64,000 nucleotides of DNA from Paragonimus westermani (taxonomy: Eukaryota > Platyhelminthes > Trematoda > Plagiorchiida > Troglotrematidae), in NCBI GenBank assembly GCA_008508345.1, contig QNGE01001707.1, positions 16,287 to 80,286 of the forward strand, in the 5' to 3' direction. The number at the start of each line of letters is the position of its first letter. Within the stretch, counting starts at the first letter, position 1. The translations under genes were made by a program, and so were the position numbers. This document shows positions 48,528-61,879 of the stretch, piece after piece. The notes below the pieces were generated by a model, which searched no databases, had not been told where the DNA came from, and saw nothing but the letters and a program-made list of their open reading frames with translations.

Positions 48528-49684
48528 GTAAGAATGATCAATCAACAACAACAACTAAATGATCAGTCTTACGATACATACTGCTTAGTTTTGCCTGCAA
48601 GGCTATCAAAACGTAGCACTGTAGAAGACCTTCGAAATCATTTTGACTGCCTACGAAACTGCAGATATTGTTGTATTTGAGACTGATTCAGTTAGATGCA
48701 CTGACATCAAACACTTCGAGAACGCTTCTCGAAACCTGTTGGGATTATGGGAATAAAACTCTCTGTTCATTTGTACACCGACGTTGGATATAATGGGTCT
48801 CACTATTCATTAGAGAAAACAATACTTTTCAGAAGAAAACGCATTCAGAATAAGACATTCATTTGCTGTTCACTTGTACACGGTGTTAACAGTAAGGTAA
48901 AACCTTCAGGAACTTGTGAACGTTTCGTGGAACTTGAATAAATGGAAAGCTGTTGGCGCCCAGTGTATGGTAATTCCACTTTCCATATTGAAAAGTGAAT
49001 CCATAACGACTCTGAAGCTAATGAGAAGCCTATTTTTTCACAGTATATCTGAACAAACTGTTGGGTGGTACTTGACATTTGCGTGGCTATTCAGCACTGC
49101 ATATAATCGTTCTTTACACATATGTTTATTGTAAGGCTACTTGTAACTACTCCGGGTTAATTATTTAGTTGATGTGGACCAGGAGAGTAGAAAGACTTTT
49201 TGTACCACAGTGTTTTGCAGTTGATACTCGCGTGCACCGTTGTCACCTGCATGTCTCTGAACCGTTTTCTCTTATTGCGGAATGACTTGAACCATTATGT
49301 AGCTCTTCTTACCGGCAGTCAGCAAGTTAATTTCCTCACATATTCATTGTAAATTTTGTGGACTCTAGGGTTTTCTTTTAAGGTGCAGTAACTAGTCAAG
49401 AATTCCTGAACAAATTATTATTATTCTCTTGAAGGCTTCGTGTACATTGCAGTGATGCTGGTTTCAACGTCCAGTACAGTGCTATTTTTCGGAGAACATA
49501 TCAGTCAGAGTGTGATATAACTATTCGTGCTCCTGCCTTCCTTAGCTGTTACGCTTTCTTTTGGTCATAGGCTGAAATCAATCAGCCATTTTGTGTTTGG
49601 CCTGCGAACGAGCAAACATCCAGCACATCCCAGAAGGGGTTGAAAAAAGGTTTTTACAAACATTTGGTCCGAATGACCATCAAC
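48528..49684. other. No recognisable gene
   Basis: Short frames only. A CAA-rich patch (48539-48556) is too short to matter. Confidence 0.5.
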
Positions 49685-49815
49685 GGATTGGTGGACAGAT
49701 GTTTTGACCTAGTTGGGTCTCATCAGCAAGATGCTTGCCAGGGTATCAAACCCACGGCCTGTGAAAAGGCGGCAGATTATAGTCCATACACTTGACCACT
49801 GAACCACACGATAGA
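49685..49815 (-). mobile_element. Family B SINE-like repeat with hammerhead (minus copy of inverted pair)
   Basis: Read on the minus strand: an A-box-like TGGTTCAGTGGTCAAG (near 49807-49792), a tRNA-like arm with GCCGCC, and a B-box-like GTGGGTTTGATACC (near 49754-49741). A hammerhead follows: first strand CTGATGA (rc 49720-49726), stem II GACC (rc 49716-49719) with GGTC (rc 49706-49709) around CAACTA, second strand AAAAC where GAAAC is expected, stem III ACATCTGT, then C17 (rc 49694). Stem I is short (two pairs next to the core). G12 is mutated, so this copy is probably inactive. It aligns at about 75% by eye with 49920-50045. Confidence 0.75.
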
Positions 49816-49919
49816 GGTCACTGGTGACAAAGCGCCAGAGTTTAGCAAAAGGAAGCACAACAGCTGCAGGGAATAATTCACACACCTGTCTGCAACCTCG
49901 GTGACTGCATTCACACAGT
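49816..49919. other. Spacer between inverted SINE-like copies
   Basis: About 100 bases that would form the loop of a hairpin if both inverted copies were transcribed together. No other feature seen. Confidence 0.6.
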
Positions 49920-50045
49920 CTGCTCAAGAGGTTTGTGGACTGAAGTCAGCCGCCTATACACGGGCCGTAGGTTCGATTTCCTGGTGTATATTGTGCTGAT
50001 CAGACCCAGCTAGATCGAACCAGCTGTCCACCACTTCACTGGCGG
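49920..50045 (+). mobile_element. Family B SINE-like repeat with hammerhead (plus copy of inverted pair)
   Basis: Plus-strand counterpart of 49685-49815: a tRNA-like arm with GCCGCC, B-box-like GTAGGTTCGATTTCC (49967-49981), then the hammerhead. First strand CTGATCA (49996-50002, G8 changed to C), stem II GACC (50003-50006) with GATC (50013-50016) around CAGCTA, GAA (50017-50019), stem III region CAGCTG and cleavage-site C (50028). GTG (49993-49995) pairs with CAC (50029-50031) as the start of stem I. The loop-side sequence of stem II matches the minus copy, and the mutations in the two copies differ, so the ancestral core was canonical. Confidence 0.75.
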
Positions 50046-53000
50046 TGTTTCCAAAATCCTCTCTCCGCTCTTCTAATAGCAGAATCGTTAATGTGCTTTC
50101 ATTGTTAACAAAATTAGTGTAGTTGGTCATTTTTGCATGCAATGATGGTTGCATTTATTTTTCGCCACGTTCTGCCAGTTGATTATTAATTGTATTCAAA
50201 CGAACTAATTTTTTCGTCGCTAGCTCGCTCGACGCTTTCCTTTTACCGCATTACCAAAACTATGTATTACTAGTGAATAAACAATTGAAGTTTAATCAAA
50301 CACTCAACAAAATTGCACACAATCAAGTGTTTTTTGTTTGAACACTTCTACCCAAAAACTTTGTAGCATTCCCTTTGAAATTCTCTTAAAGAAAACAGTC
50401 AAAAGCACTCACGTTGTTTTCATTTTCAAAACAACTTCAAGTTCATTTTTTGCTCACCTATGCAGCTTGTTTCCAGAGTTGCTTGTGTGCTCTTGTCATC
50501 TCAGGCGTGCTTAACTGCATCTGCCTGCATGTCACTCAGTCTGTAGACTAGCCGTGCGGCTTGTCCGCAATGCTTGTGAGTCGGTTCGCCAGCTCAAAAA
50601 TTATTTTAAAACGATTTATTACGTTGCCTGTATAGTTAGCAATGGTTATAATTTTATGTACCTAGGACGCCAAGAAGTATGTCTGTCACTGTCTCAGCAT
50701 ACGCAGAAATGGTGAATAGCATTCAATTAGTGAGAACAGAGGACAGACCTGTTGGGGCAAACATTATCACAGCGAATTGATGAAAACCAGCAATGTGTTT
50801 CTAACTATCGCTCAACAGGTCTAATTTTCAAGTCTACCATGTTTAATGGCCGCTCTTCTGAGCCTAAATAATGTTATTGTTTTCTTTGGAACACCACTTT
50901 ATTCCCCCTCTGATTTTATTGCACATCGGATGTAACTTAGGCAAATGAAAACTGTTTCTATCAGGAAATTGCACTGGAGCGGGCATGCTTTTTGATAGCT
51001 GATCCTACAGAGCATGTTTTTATGTAGGTGCAAACATATGAATCTTCCACTGATCTGGTCATTCCACAAGGGGTTCCTTGACCAAATACCTACTGAGTTT
51101 CAACGTATGGATAAGCCGGTTATCCGAAATAAGTGTGGGCCACAAAAAAATTCTCTCTCTAAATTTTTCTAAAGAACCATTACCTCTGTCATCACATCCT
51201 ACCCAATGAGAAAAGTTAACATAATCATCTGTTTGCTAACAAATTTCTCCTTCTCTGTTTTCAATCTTATTTGTAGTACAAATGGTCGATTATTAATATT
51301 AGTGTGTGATGCCATCTTTCTATTAGTCGTTGCCATTGAGGTTCGAAGCAACATTATGGAGAATTTTTCACTCAGGCTCTTTTATGGTAATCGATGAGCT
51401 TCCTGCAAGTATCAGTCCCAATGAACTTCAAGTTGTGTATTACCTATTGTCTGTTTACGTTTGGAAGACCTAACATCAGGCTGCACTGTGCCATTGGTTA
51501 TAAATAATCCAACCCTGATAAGACAGTCAGCTACTGACTGCTTTCTAGCTATGAATTTGCGCGTTTTCTACCCAATACATTTCACAGTCAGCACCCTGCA
51601 AATGAAATTCCTCGGACTGCCATCAGTGACCACCCCGAAGTTAAACACAGTGTGACCTGCGACCTCGAACTATGACCTTTCCTGTAAATACACAGAAGAA
51701 CACTAGAAGTAGATCTGTCATGAAGTCGTGTAACTTCGTATAGGAAAGTGACCAGTATCAAAACATATCCTAGTTACATTAGGTTCCACGTTTTTACGCT
51801 ACTAAGTGTTTACAAGTCTCCAGCGTACGTGATTCTGTATGAAGAACAGTGTAGTACTACGGATAATTTACTGAACGCCTGTATCACCGTTGAACAAACA
51901 CAGCTGGTTTGTTTCCGTGCGTGGACTGATTCCAGCGCGTATCCGTAAGGCAAACAAGATAACGGTGGGCATTTTCAACGCAGTTCACCAATGGGTGCCA
52001 TATGCAAACCGGTTATTGTAGTCCTGTGAATCGGCTTATTGTTTGTTAATTACACGTAAAATAAAACGGATAACCATCAGTGTGATTCTACGCTGTCAGA
52101 TTCCCTAAAACCTGGTCTGTTATACCTGCTAGAACCTTCGGCTCAGGCCTTTATAAACAATCATCCACCGTCCTGCGATATTTCTCAGGATTTTAATTTG
52201 CGTTTTATGAACGAAAGCAACGTGTGTCATCCAGGTCATTCCTGTATGTGTTATTCTGAAAGCAGTTTCCAAGACATTCGAGTTCATTTTTTCACTCATT
52301 TTGGACGACTTCCTAGAAATATACTGACAGAGTTCTAGTCATGGCTAACTCTGACAAATAAACCTCAGCAACAACTGAGTACGCTTAATTCCATCTATCC
52401 TAGTTCAGAGAAAATGACAGCAAAACCAAACAGCGAAGAGTGTCCCACTCATATTGATGAGACCAAGTGAATTTTAGGATCCGACCTATCTAAGTCCGGT
52501 TCGGTCGACATAGCGTTTCAAGCTCATTGGTTTCCAACGAACGTCCCTCACTAAAAAACGCTCTTCCACTGAACTTCAAACACCTTCTTTCCGAGTGTAA
52601 GTGGTAATGCAAGAGTAATTTTAATCGAAACGATGCGGTGAACCAAATGTATTGTTGTACTCTTCAGATGGTAACTGAAGACATAACCACTGTCACTGAG
52701 GAGAGTGTTACGTATTAACCTCCGGCTAAATTAGCGGGCTCAACATGGGTGCTAATCTACCCAGTCAAACGACCAGCCGACATCAAAAATAACTTAAGGA
52801 AGTGAGCATACTAATTGAAGCAAACAACGTCTCAACACCATTCAAACAAAGTATAATCACTCAATCGCAAAATGTCACGAACTGTGTGCACACACTTGCT
52901 GTGCACAGAAATAATGGGAAATTCTCAATACGAACTAGTGAGTATATTCTGAATCGTACATGATGTCTCAGTTGATGGCGCAAACAGATCAGCGTTTGTG

Positions 53001-56000
53001 CAATACTTTCTTAGCGTTTACTGAACACGTTAGTGATTGATCTTCACGCGTACTCATGACCCTCACTATTCGCAAGTACACGCAGAGAGTATTGACAACT
53101 GGTGAAAGTGATGGAAATTCATAACTGTCCGCCTCAACTATATGTCTGAAAGCGACTCAGTATGAAGCCAGAAATTGCACATTTCCAAAAACACACCAGC
53201 AGCTTACATTATTACCTCGGATTGTTTATAAACTTCGCATCTTCTTTAAGTTACGCATATTGTTACCCAAAAAAGCCATTCCAAAGGAAATTCTCTCATA
53301 GGATGTCCAAACTGAAAGGTATCACTACAATGATGTGATATGGAATATCTTCTTACTTCACGTTAGCAAACGAGGTGGCAACCGATTATTCATTGATCAC
53401 TCGAAGTTTCTCTTGACCTCATTGGTGGTTGTACCAACAAATTCAGAATCACAAGGATTCAGTACAAATTATAAATGCGCCATAATCATTCCCTTGTCCG
53501 TTCTCATGTTAAAAACGTCAAGGGGTTATTGATCAGCTCGCGCACAACACTTTCTGTACCTCACCGAAATATTTTTTGTCTGGAATACTCCTGCGGTCAG
53601 TTGATCTTTTCAAGCAAGAACAGCTGCTACAAAGTAATAACACTTTGACCGACAAAAAATCAAGATCAATTGATTAACAACAATGTGAAAATTGATTTGG
53701 GACAGTTGGAAAATATGTCTAAAGAATCAAATTCTGTTCTTCTATAAAACGCAAACAAAACAAATTGATCTTAAAAAATGAAAGTAGAAGCAGCAGTTAT
53801 AAAACGAAACAAGATGGAACGAAAAACAGCAAAATACGGTTTACCGAAAAATCTCAGTGACATTTCTGATGCCCCTTATGCGAATATCCCGATGGTTAAA
53901 ATTCACATTTAACTATTCTTCCCTTTTTATGTCAGAATAGGTCGAATCGAAGCCTTTGTGAACAGGTGGCAGTATGTCCAGTGATGTAAAATCGTGACTT
54001 GGTATTCTGTTGTGTTCTGGCCAGAATTAAAAAAATATTTGATCTAAGAATAGTGTGGATTTCATAGTCTTAGTTATACTCATTACAAGGTCTGGCTTAT
54101 TCACACCAACAGTCAAACTAAGCCTTGTATCTTCTCTTCTAACAAGCCACACTTTCTCTAGGTTTGATCAGATAGGCAATCGCTTATCGAGTCCACCACC
54201 ATGTGAAGCGAATGGGAAACAAAGTCTGTTGTGTCTTATGGACCAATGTATTGTCCACTCCGAGTTTTCACTTATATTAGCAAACGAATATCATTTTGTT
54301 CCACCCATCTCTAATCGGTCAATAAACTCATTACTGACTATTTTGATTAGCCATCTGCGAATTGGCTTCTCCAACTTCCAGTAACATCATTTCATTTCGT
54401 TCAGCCTGTTCAACTTCTCATTAACTTGTCAGGACATTGCAAGTGAGAAGACCCACTGTAATCTTTATTAGTCGTAGTGTTGTATAACAGGTAGTTTCGT
54501 TGTGAGTAGTAAACCACTCACAAGTAGTGTATTACCCACAGGCGACATTCAGTAAAAAAAGAACAAGCCCCGAACACAACGGACAAGAAGAGACTATCGG
54601 AACAGTGTGTACATGCTGTGTGAGAAATTTCACCAAGGCGAATGACAACGTATTGTCACCCCGTGTATGTGAATGCATGTCTGTCGTGCAAATGAGTGTA
54701 CACGTTTGCGGTTTAGTTTTTGACATGACCTATACGGAAGTTTGCGCAATAAACCAACTTGCTGGCCAAGCGTCTTTTGCGGACACAGCAGTAGTACATC
54801 CAACCGACCTAATCATCCCTAACTCTTATTCTACAGTAGACGTCCTGGGTTCGTGGAGGAAACACCAATGTTACGAACGATCAAATTGATGATGGCTGAG
54901 GAACAGTTAGTATGTTGTGTACGCTTCATGGCCTCTTGTTTGCCCAACACTCGCGCCCGCACTCAATCCGTGTACAAATCACTTGCGCATTCATCGACCA
55001 ACGGCTCATTCATCCACGCATTTAAGAATGATGCTACTGTTTGTAAATGCCAGCATATAGTTTGGAGTAATCCGCAGTCACGTGTTCTTTTTATCGCCGT
55101 CATTGCCGGAATGGGTTAGTACAGACTATGTACGATTACGAATACAACATCTAGCACACCCGTCCACGCAGCGTCCACTTCAGAGTAATTCCTGCACAAC
55201 ACCTGGATCATGGTGGGGGCATTCAACCGCGTTAGTTAAACTTGACTAAACTCTTATAAATACTTTCGAAGCATGGAGCACAGTGGCTTGAGGTTGGTAA
55301 CCCTAAAGGCCATTTGTCAACTTGTACCCCGTTCATTCACTGTGATAGCAAACTCCACCTCTGCTGTTTACACACCTCTCCAGTTACTCACTATTCAACT
55401 TCTATATTTACGTTCCTGCTCCATCTGCTATCCCAAAATATTTACTCTTAAATGTATTTGACAAGCTGCGATCGATAGTTTAATGAACAAACCCTTGTTT
55501 CTTCTCACTCAACTGTGTTGAATATTTTTACATCCTTAAACTCCAATTAAAATTGCAATCGTTCATTGACAGCACACAACGTTTTCCGACGTTGTATGTT
55601 CCTAGCCCGCTTTATTAAGGTAAACTGGCGAGGATTTAGACTGAGCGAATTCATTCAGTAGACATTTAACAAAGCTCAACACCGACATACTGAACTTCAC
55701 GACTCTAGTTATTTTTCACTCCTTGCACCTATATCATCCGACGTGTTACTGTTTGTATACTCATTCACTATCTGTATAGTTGGTCTCCTCCTTTTAAAAT
55801 CAGTTATACAAGGATTTTATATTAAATCATCATTTGTAGAAGGCTTTCATCAAAAAGAAACAAAAAGCCGAACAGTTTGTTATTCGTCTTTGCTGTTATG
55901 CATCATTTATGTGCTTTTCATGTAGATTGCATATCACTCACAGTTGATCGCAACTGCCACATTCTCATAGACTTTGCATTCAACAAGTTAATGATTTCTG

Positions 56001-56160
56001 TGATTTCAATTCGAAGAGAAGTCCTAGTCGGGCGGTCATCGATTGGAGTTAACAGGACGGTTGCCGTGTTTTCTCTCGAGACGATCGGCCAAACTGATCA
56101 TCACTCACAAGCGCAATTGGTTGAGCATTCACATATGATACTTTGGTCGTGCCTAATGTG
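50046..56160. other. No recognisable gene
   Basis: About 6 kb without transposon motifs. Two longer plus-strand frames, 54055-54384 (109 codons) and 54527-54889 (120 codons, eight Cys in its first 70 residues), have no recognisable domain and no ATG start that I trust. Confidence 0.45.
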
Positions 56161-56322
56161 AAGTCAATCGCGCAGTGGTCAACACGGTTGCCTCGTGAAA
56201 GCGTGGCCGGAGTTCGAATGCCGGCCATGGCCAGGGTATGCACTACTGACGGGCCGTAATTAGAGTGAAACTCGTGTCTAGTGCCTTTTTTCAAAACGGG
56301 TCGGCTGGAAAGTCAATGAAAA
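56161..56322 (+). mobile_element. Family A SINE-like repeat, full tRNA-like head and hammerhead
   Basis: The best copy for the promoter half. An A-box-like CGCGCAGTGGTCAACACGG (56169-56187) and a B-box GGAGTTCGAATGCC (56209-56222) are spaced as in a tRNA. A hammerhead follows at 56240-56284 and a T-rich tail runs to about 56322. In the ribozyme, stem I is perfect (GCACTA 56240-56245 with TAGTGC 56279-56284) and GAAAC (56267-56271) is intact. The first strand is CTGACGG (A9 changed to G) and stem II has lost pairing, so cleavage is unlikely. Stem III reads ACTCGTGT. Confidence 0.8.
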
Positions 56323-59300
56323 TGCCTCAGCTGCTATCAATTGTGGATGACGTTCAATCTATATGAAAAACTAAATCCTTTACTATCCATCAGTGATCAT
56401 TTTTATGCTTGTTGAATGCTGACATCTAGAACAGTTTCCCATACAATCAACTATCCGCGCATTTCTTTTCTTAAAGCTAGGTCTGTTTTCCTTTCGACTA
56501 CTATTTAGCTATTCATTTTCTTTTATTCGTGTACAATTCCTCGTCCACCGTATTTACTAGCATGCTTTTATTGTGTGTGAAACATCAACTCAAAACGAAG
56601 ATCAACAGTTATTTTATACGCCGTTCATTTGTTTGCTAACAAAGGCAAGTAGGTCGCTCCTAAACACTCACCTATCGACCGGCATTAAGTTTTCCGAATA
56701 ACAATTACCATTCTAGTAAATTCACTGACCTTGAACGCCAGTCACCCTATGCGTTTATGTAATGTGACTAATATGGGAGATGAAGATCTTTTGCTATATT
56801 TCGTGCTTAAGGAAACGTTTCTCGAATGCATGCGGGGTCGAAATTTCTCCCACATTTCCATTTGACTTCCGCATTACTCAGGAATTCAACTGTTCTTTCC
56901 AGTTAGGACCACATTCTCTAATTCAGTGATGCGGCATAAAATATGTGATTTCCTTCGCCTTTTCTAGGCAAATCGTATAAGATGTGAACAAATGTAAAAC
57001 TGGGTGCGGTTTTTCGGTACTTGATTAAAAATTCATTTAGGAAATGTTCTCCTAATTGTACGAAATTAAAAGATCCGCAATAATTCGGGCCAATTCAATT
57101 ATTTAAAACTTTCTCAAAACCGAATTGACTGAAAAGCTTTCGCGACCTAAAAATCTGAATGGTCTCATCCGATGGTCTTTTTGTCGAATTCCAAGGTGCA
57201 TGTGAGATAAAGTGATCATAACCTTGTTAACTGATATCCATCAGTGTTAGTTTTTATTGACTACTTATCAATGGGCACAACAACAAATGAACTAAACTGC
57301 ACACAACGCAACAATGTTAGGAAGTACTGCCTCGGGGCGCTTCTAAACTTGAACTGCGGATTTTGTACTACAAGGTATCTGAGCGCTGTTCACCGGAGTG
57401 AATTGAACACTTCAGTCGATCATCTGCCTGTTGGTTGGCGATAATAGCACAACAATCTTGTGGAGCGCAGCTATTTTGTTTGCGAGGTTGTCACATACGA
57501 GTGATCATTACAATACCTTCTTTTTAGGTCTGATGCAATTCAGCGGTTTTCCGAAATCGATCAGCTCTGGGCATCAGCTGATTACTTGTGATTCGTGTCG
57601 CTACTAACAAGCAAACAAAAATGTTGTACCAAGTCCCCAGTTTTGGTCGACAAGTTTTTCCAGAAAACTGTGTGTAAAAGAGTGACACAAGAACACTCAC
57701 TAAATTGGTTTAAGAAAATATCTCATCTGTCAAATATTCCCAACATTTAATGTTCTGTCTTACATTCGCTATTCATTGTCTGATTTATTCCGGTATGCAC
57801 AGACCTGATTGGTGATGACAACTAATAAATTCGCGAAATAATGTATACAGTTTTGTAACATACAAGACATCACGTCAAAAAGTTGATTGCTTGGTGTATT
57901 TCTCAAGAGTTTCCAGTCATTAAGTTTACAAGCAAATGTGTCCACATAACGTCTTAACTAGGAACACACAGTGTGTATTGTAAGTCTTTTTGTGTCCTTT
58001 AAACTTGTTGAAGTTTTTGTAGGATCAAACACAGTCCTTCAGGAACAGATCTGGTTGTACAGTTGATTCTGACATTTACTTTTTCCGCGTTATAGGCACA
58101 TAGTTGTGACTAGTTCGAAACAGAAACTGTCTCCCAGAAAAGCTCAAGCGTGTTTCTTTTTTGGCACTGCAATCTCGGGAAACATTATTTATGTGGATAT
58201 ATGATATACCGAGCATGGCTTCTTGCATAATAACCTACAATCTTGATGTTCACCTATGACAGATAACGAGGTCACATGGGGATTGTTTCACGTGTGTAGA
58301 TGGACTATCGATCACCCAAGTGGTTGTGCAATATTTAGTGGCTCCAATTTGCAGCTTCTACCGATCAGTGAATAATCGTAACACGAAATATGAAGAAACG
58401 CATGTCGTCAAAAACACTGATGCAGCCTAAAAGCAACCGAGCTGAAATGCATAAAGTAAATTGCTTTTAATCAACCAGCTATTGCTGTTTTGTACACAAA
58501 CGGTTACGAATGGTGTTGAATAACTGTAATAGGTTAACGGACAGTAAAGTAACAACGATCCGAACAAACCGTTCACTTCGTTAAGCTAACACTTGTGCGA
58601 GTGAATTCCCATGGCAATTCAAGTCAGATTTAAGCATACGAGGTTAATGTATGAAAATTTTCTACAAACTATTCTGTGTAATTTACTCTGCCGCCCTGTA
58701 GTGAATAAACACGTCCAAATTCCCGACAGCTGTTTTGTACACCATAACAGTAGGTTTGTTTCTTCACACAGTGTTAATTTTGCGCCATTGTCGTGTTCCA
58801 TACAGGAAAGTGAATTTTGAAAGTTATCTAGGTAGAAGCAATTTACCTCTAAGAAAACAGACTCAAAAATTGTTTAATATCATCTGACCTCATTCAATGT
58901 TTAACACTTGGTTATTTCATTTTGACCGTCTTTCTTGGAAACTCAATTCATTCCTTTATTGAAAGCAACAGAATACTCAAAATGATTTTCTCAGTGTTTT
59001 CGATGATACAGCAAATAACGTTTAGCGCGACTGTCTTTGTAACTCAACGTTTAACTGAAGGAACCTTCTTATAGATTGCTTACCACACGCTGAACTAAGT
59101 GACAGTTGTCCATTTCTCCCAACCATATCTTGCTTTGGTGGTAACTCTCGACGTATCGTTGATTTCATTGTACGGTTGTATTATTGGAGACGAGACTGAC
59201 AGAATTCAGTAGCCTAAATGCTCAAACAAGTTTAGTTACAACTGACGATGGACTCAGGTCATTCCATATATATATATATATATACAACAAAAATTAGGTC

Positions 59301-61084
59301 CGTTTTGTGCGTCCCTTCGGCTTCACGGTCTAAAAACATCACCTTTCCCTGTTTATCCCAGTCCGTATCTAGCCTTCAAAAGCGTGTGACCAACACAGGT
59401 GTTTTTAGGAAAGGTTGGAATAAATAAGGGCAGTTTTTCCTTCCTATCAGCTAATTGCTAGAATGACCCAAAATTGACGAAGGTCACGTGGATCAACTTC
59501 CCATGGATTATATGAAGGCTGATTATTAATGCATTGTTCAAAAACATGGATCTGTTCGTTTTGTTTGCCCTTGAACTTGAAAACCATCGGATTATGTGAG
59601 CGCCGTGCGTTCAGATTCGCTTTATTTGACTCCACGGCACGTAACAAGTGTATATCACAGGATTTTGCCTGACTTTAATGAGTCAAATTCATTCAGAATA
59701 GTTCTGTTTGTTACATGAACTATGGATTTTGATTCAACCAAATACTCTAACATGGTACAAATTGTGTTTGCAGATCGTTGCTATTTGGTAGCAGATGTGA
59801 ACCTCCTTATTTGACCGAGGTTCGTGTTCAATAACTGAAGTTACAGTTATTCAATGTGGTATTTCAAAAATACGTGACGGCATTTAGTGATAAGTACGCG
59901 TACGCATTTTAAACTGCCGCTCAAGACAAAGTGGGAGCATACCTGATAAGAATGGCCTAAATGCTGTGACTGATTTCTTGAATCACATGCCCAACAAAAT
60001 TAAGTTAAAAAAACTCATGGAAAGTGGTCGAAACAACTTTAAAGACAGAATTTGAGTAACGGAAAATATTGCGGAAATATTACAAAGATTTTATACTAAT
60101 AACTGTTCGTTGTCGCAAACATCGAACAAAGCCGTTATTTGTATAGCATCTGCCATTTCTGTCGTCTCTGATAGTGGAAAACCGGTAACTTAACAAATAC
60201 AATTTTCATCTTTGGAATCTCTACCAACACCCAAAAGGATAGAACATAAAGAATCCAATCTGCTAGAGGCTGGCAAACCCTATTTGAGGACGTCATTTTT
60301 TCGAGCAAGGTCTGAATCCAATGAGTGACCGCAACGCACTTGTTTAGGTAGAGATTATGGTGGTCAAAACTGCTGACGATGTATCTTAATCCATGCAGTT
60401 TTTCTTTAATTTCGTACATCTTTTTCGAGCTGTGACTTTTCCGCGCTACGCGAAGAAATGTCTAGTCATCCTTGTTGTCCAGCAGACAATTCGTATGCCC
60501 AAGTCTGAATAAGCTCGAAGATTATTCGAGTAAAATTTCTCGGAGGGCATTAGATCATGACCTTCACTCATTCGCCCCGCAACCTGTCGGTTGACCAGCA
60601 TATCTGTTATCACACACGACTTCTGTTGAGGTGAAACAGGCTGGTTAAAAGCATTCCATTGGATGACCGCGAGTTCTCATTCACACCCGCCATATGGAAA
60701 GTGAGTGCAGTAGTTCTACACTGTGTGCGTTTTGGTCGAGGGTCATTCGTCTAAACAAACTTGGTTTTAAACAATACAGCATTAGGTGCTCAAATAATGG
60801 GTGATCTACTTTTTGTGTTCACCTGGTAGTGAAAACACATTACGAAAAAACACAGCGAAGTATAAGACAGAAATAACTCCCCACGGCATTGTTTCCGTCT
60901 ATAACAGCCATTGTTTAGCAGCGACCGGTTTTGTGTTGTAACTAAATGGATTAAGGGAACTCAGTGTTTCAATTTTTTCAAACGAAGACGTCCTGCATGT
61001 ACTACTCGCGAGTTAGATTGACTTCTTACAGTTCGCACCAAAACAGTGGTTGAACGAACATATATAGGATTTTACAAAAACTCT
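56323..61084. other. No recognisable gene
   Basis: Short frames only. A (TA)n run lies at 59266-59284. A 94-codon minus-strand frame at 60135-60419 has no recognised domain. Confidence 0.5.
59266..59284. repeat. (TA)n microsatellite
   Basis: An uninterrupted alternating A/T run of about 19 bases. Confidence 0.9.
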
Positions 61085-61393
61085 CTGGTATCGCGCCAAT
61101 TTCAAGCCGCTTTCTAAAGACATGCTTCCGGTAAACAACGTGAACCTTGTAAGGACTATTAGTTCTCAGATCGAGGCATCCAAAGAAAAATTGGACAAGT
61201 TCATCGAGAATCAGCAACGCTTTGCCAGTTTGCCCAACAACTTATCTTTGGTTTGCTGGGTCAAGTTTGAAAGCTTCATCCGAACTGCACTTCAAGAAAC
61301 CAAAGCGACGGTATTTCAGAACTTGCAAAATTCACTACTTCATAGGCGGATATCAGTTTTTATCACAGACGATTTTGAACACGTACACATTTT

Positions 61394-61879
61394 TTGGCTA
61401 CTCACTTTATCAAAGCTCAATTGGAGATACTTTCTTTGGATCTAGACTTCAAGATGCCACCGAAACAAGTGAACAAACTACAAACCCAAGTTCAATATGA
61501 AAACTTGTATGTGCACGTTAGGAATCCTGCTTCCACTTCACCAAACAATGTGGATTGGTTTCGTGCAAAGTTGGCTGATACCTCACACAAGTTTCTAACA
61601 GCCCCACCACGCCAGTGTTGTTTTTTGTCTGCAGAACACTATAAAGCCATCAAGGAGCTCAGAGAAATTACTGACTTAGTCTTCCCCAAACCAGACAAGG
61701 GCTCTGGCGTCACCATAATAGAGAAACGGGACTACGTAGCTAAAATGAATCTGGTATTTTCTGAAGCACGGAAATTCCTATCAGATACCACGCATGGTAA
61801 AAACTTCCTGGCTGTAAAACAGATATCGATGAAACTGCAAATACTGATGCTACATGGGTGTGTTTCGGATATTCGGTAG
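61394..61879 (+). pseudogene. Penelope-like RT, N-terminal section
   Basis: This 161-codon frame contains ILSLDLDFKMPPKQVNKL and YENLYVHV. It then has EHYKAIKELREITDLVFPKP, followed by DKGSGVTIIEKRDYVAKM, which is the most diagnostic block of Penelope-type reverse transcriptases (L-x-x-L-R-x-x-x-D-(I/L)-V-x-x-K-P-D-K-G-x-G-V). It is upstream of, and out of frame with, the next block. The frame opens with TTG, so the ORF start has no meaning as a gene start. The preceding frame (61122-61445) carries the helical N-terminal part (QIEASKEKLDKFIENQQRFA), so a frameshift lies near 61400. Confidence 0.85.

Noticed and set aside
54527..54889. Cys-rich 120-codon frame as a secreted protein
   Set aside because: No signal peptide, irregular Cys spacing and an open minus-strand frame over part of the same stretch; not supportable.
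56161..56225. Functional tRNA gene
   Set aside because: The A and B boxes are tRNA-like, but the acceptor stem does not close and the sequence recurs with a hammerhead and tail, so it is a repeat head.
59238..59265. CTGACGA as another hammerhead core
   Set aside because: No GAAA strand or stem II pairing follows.
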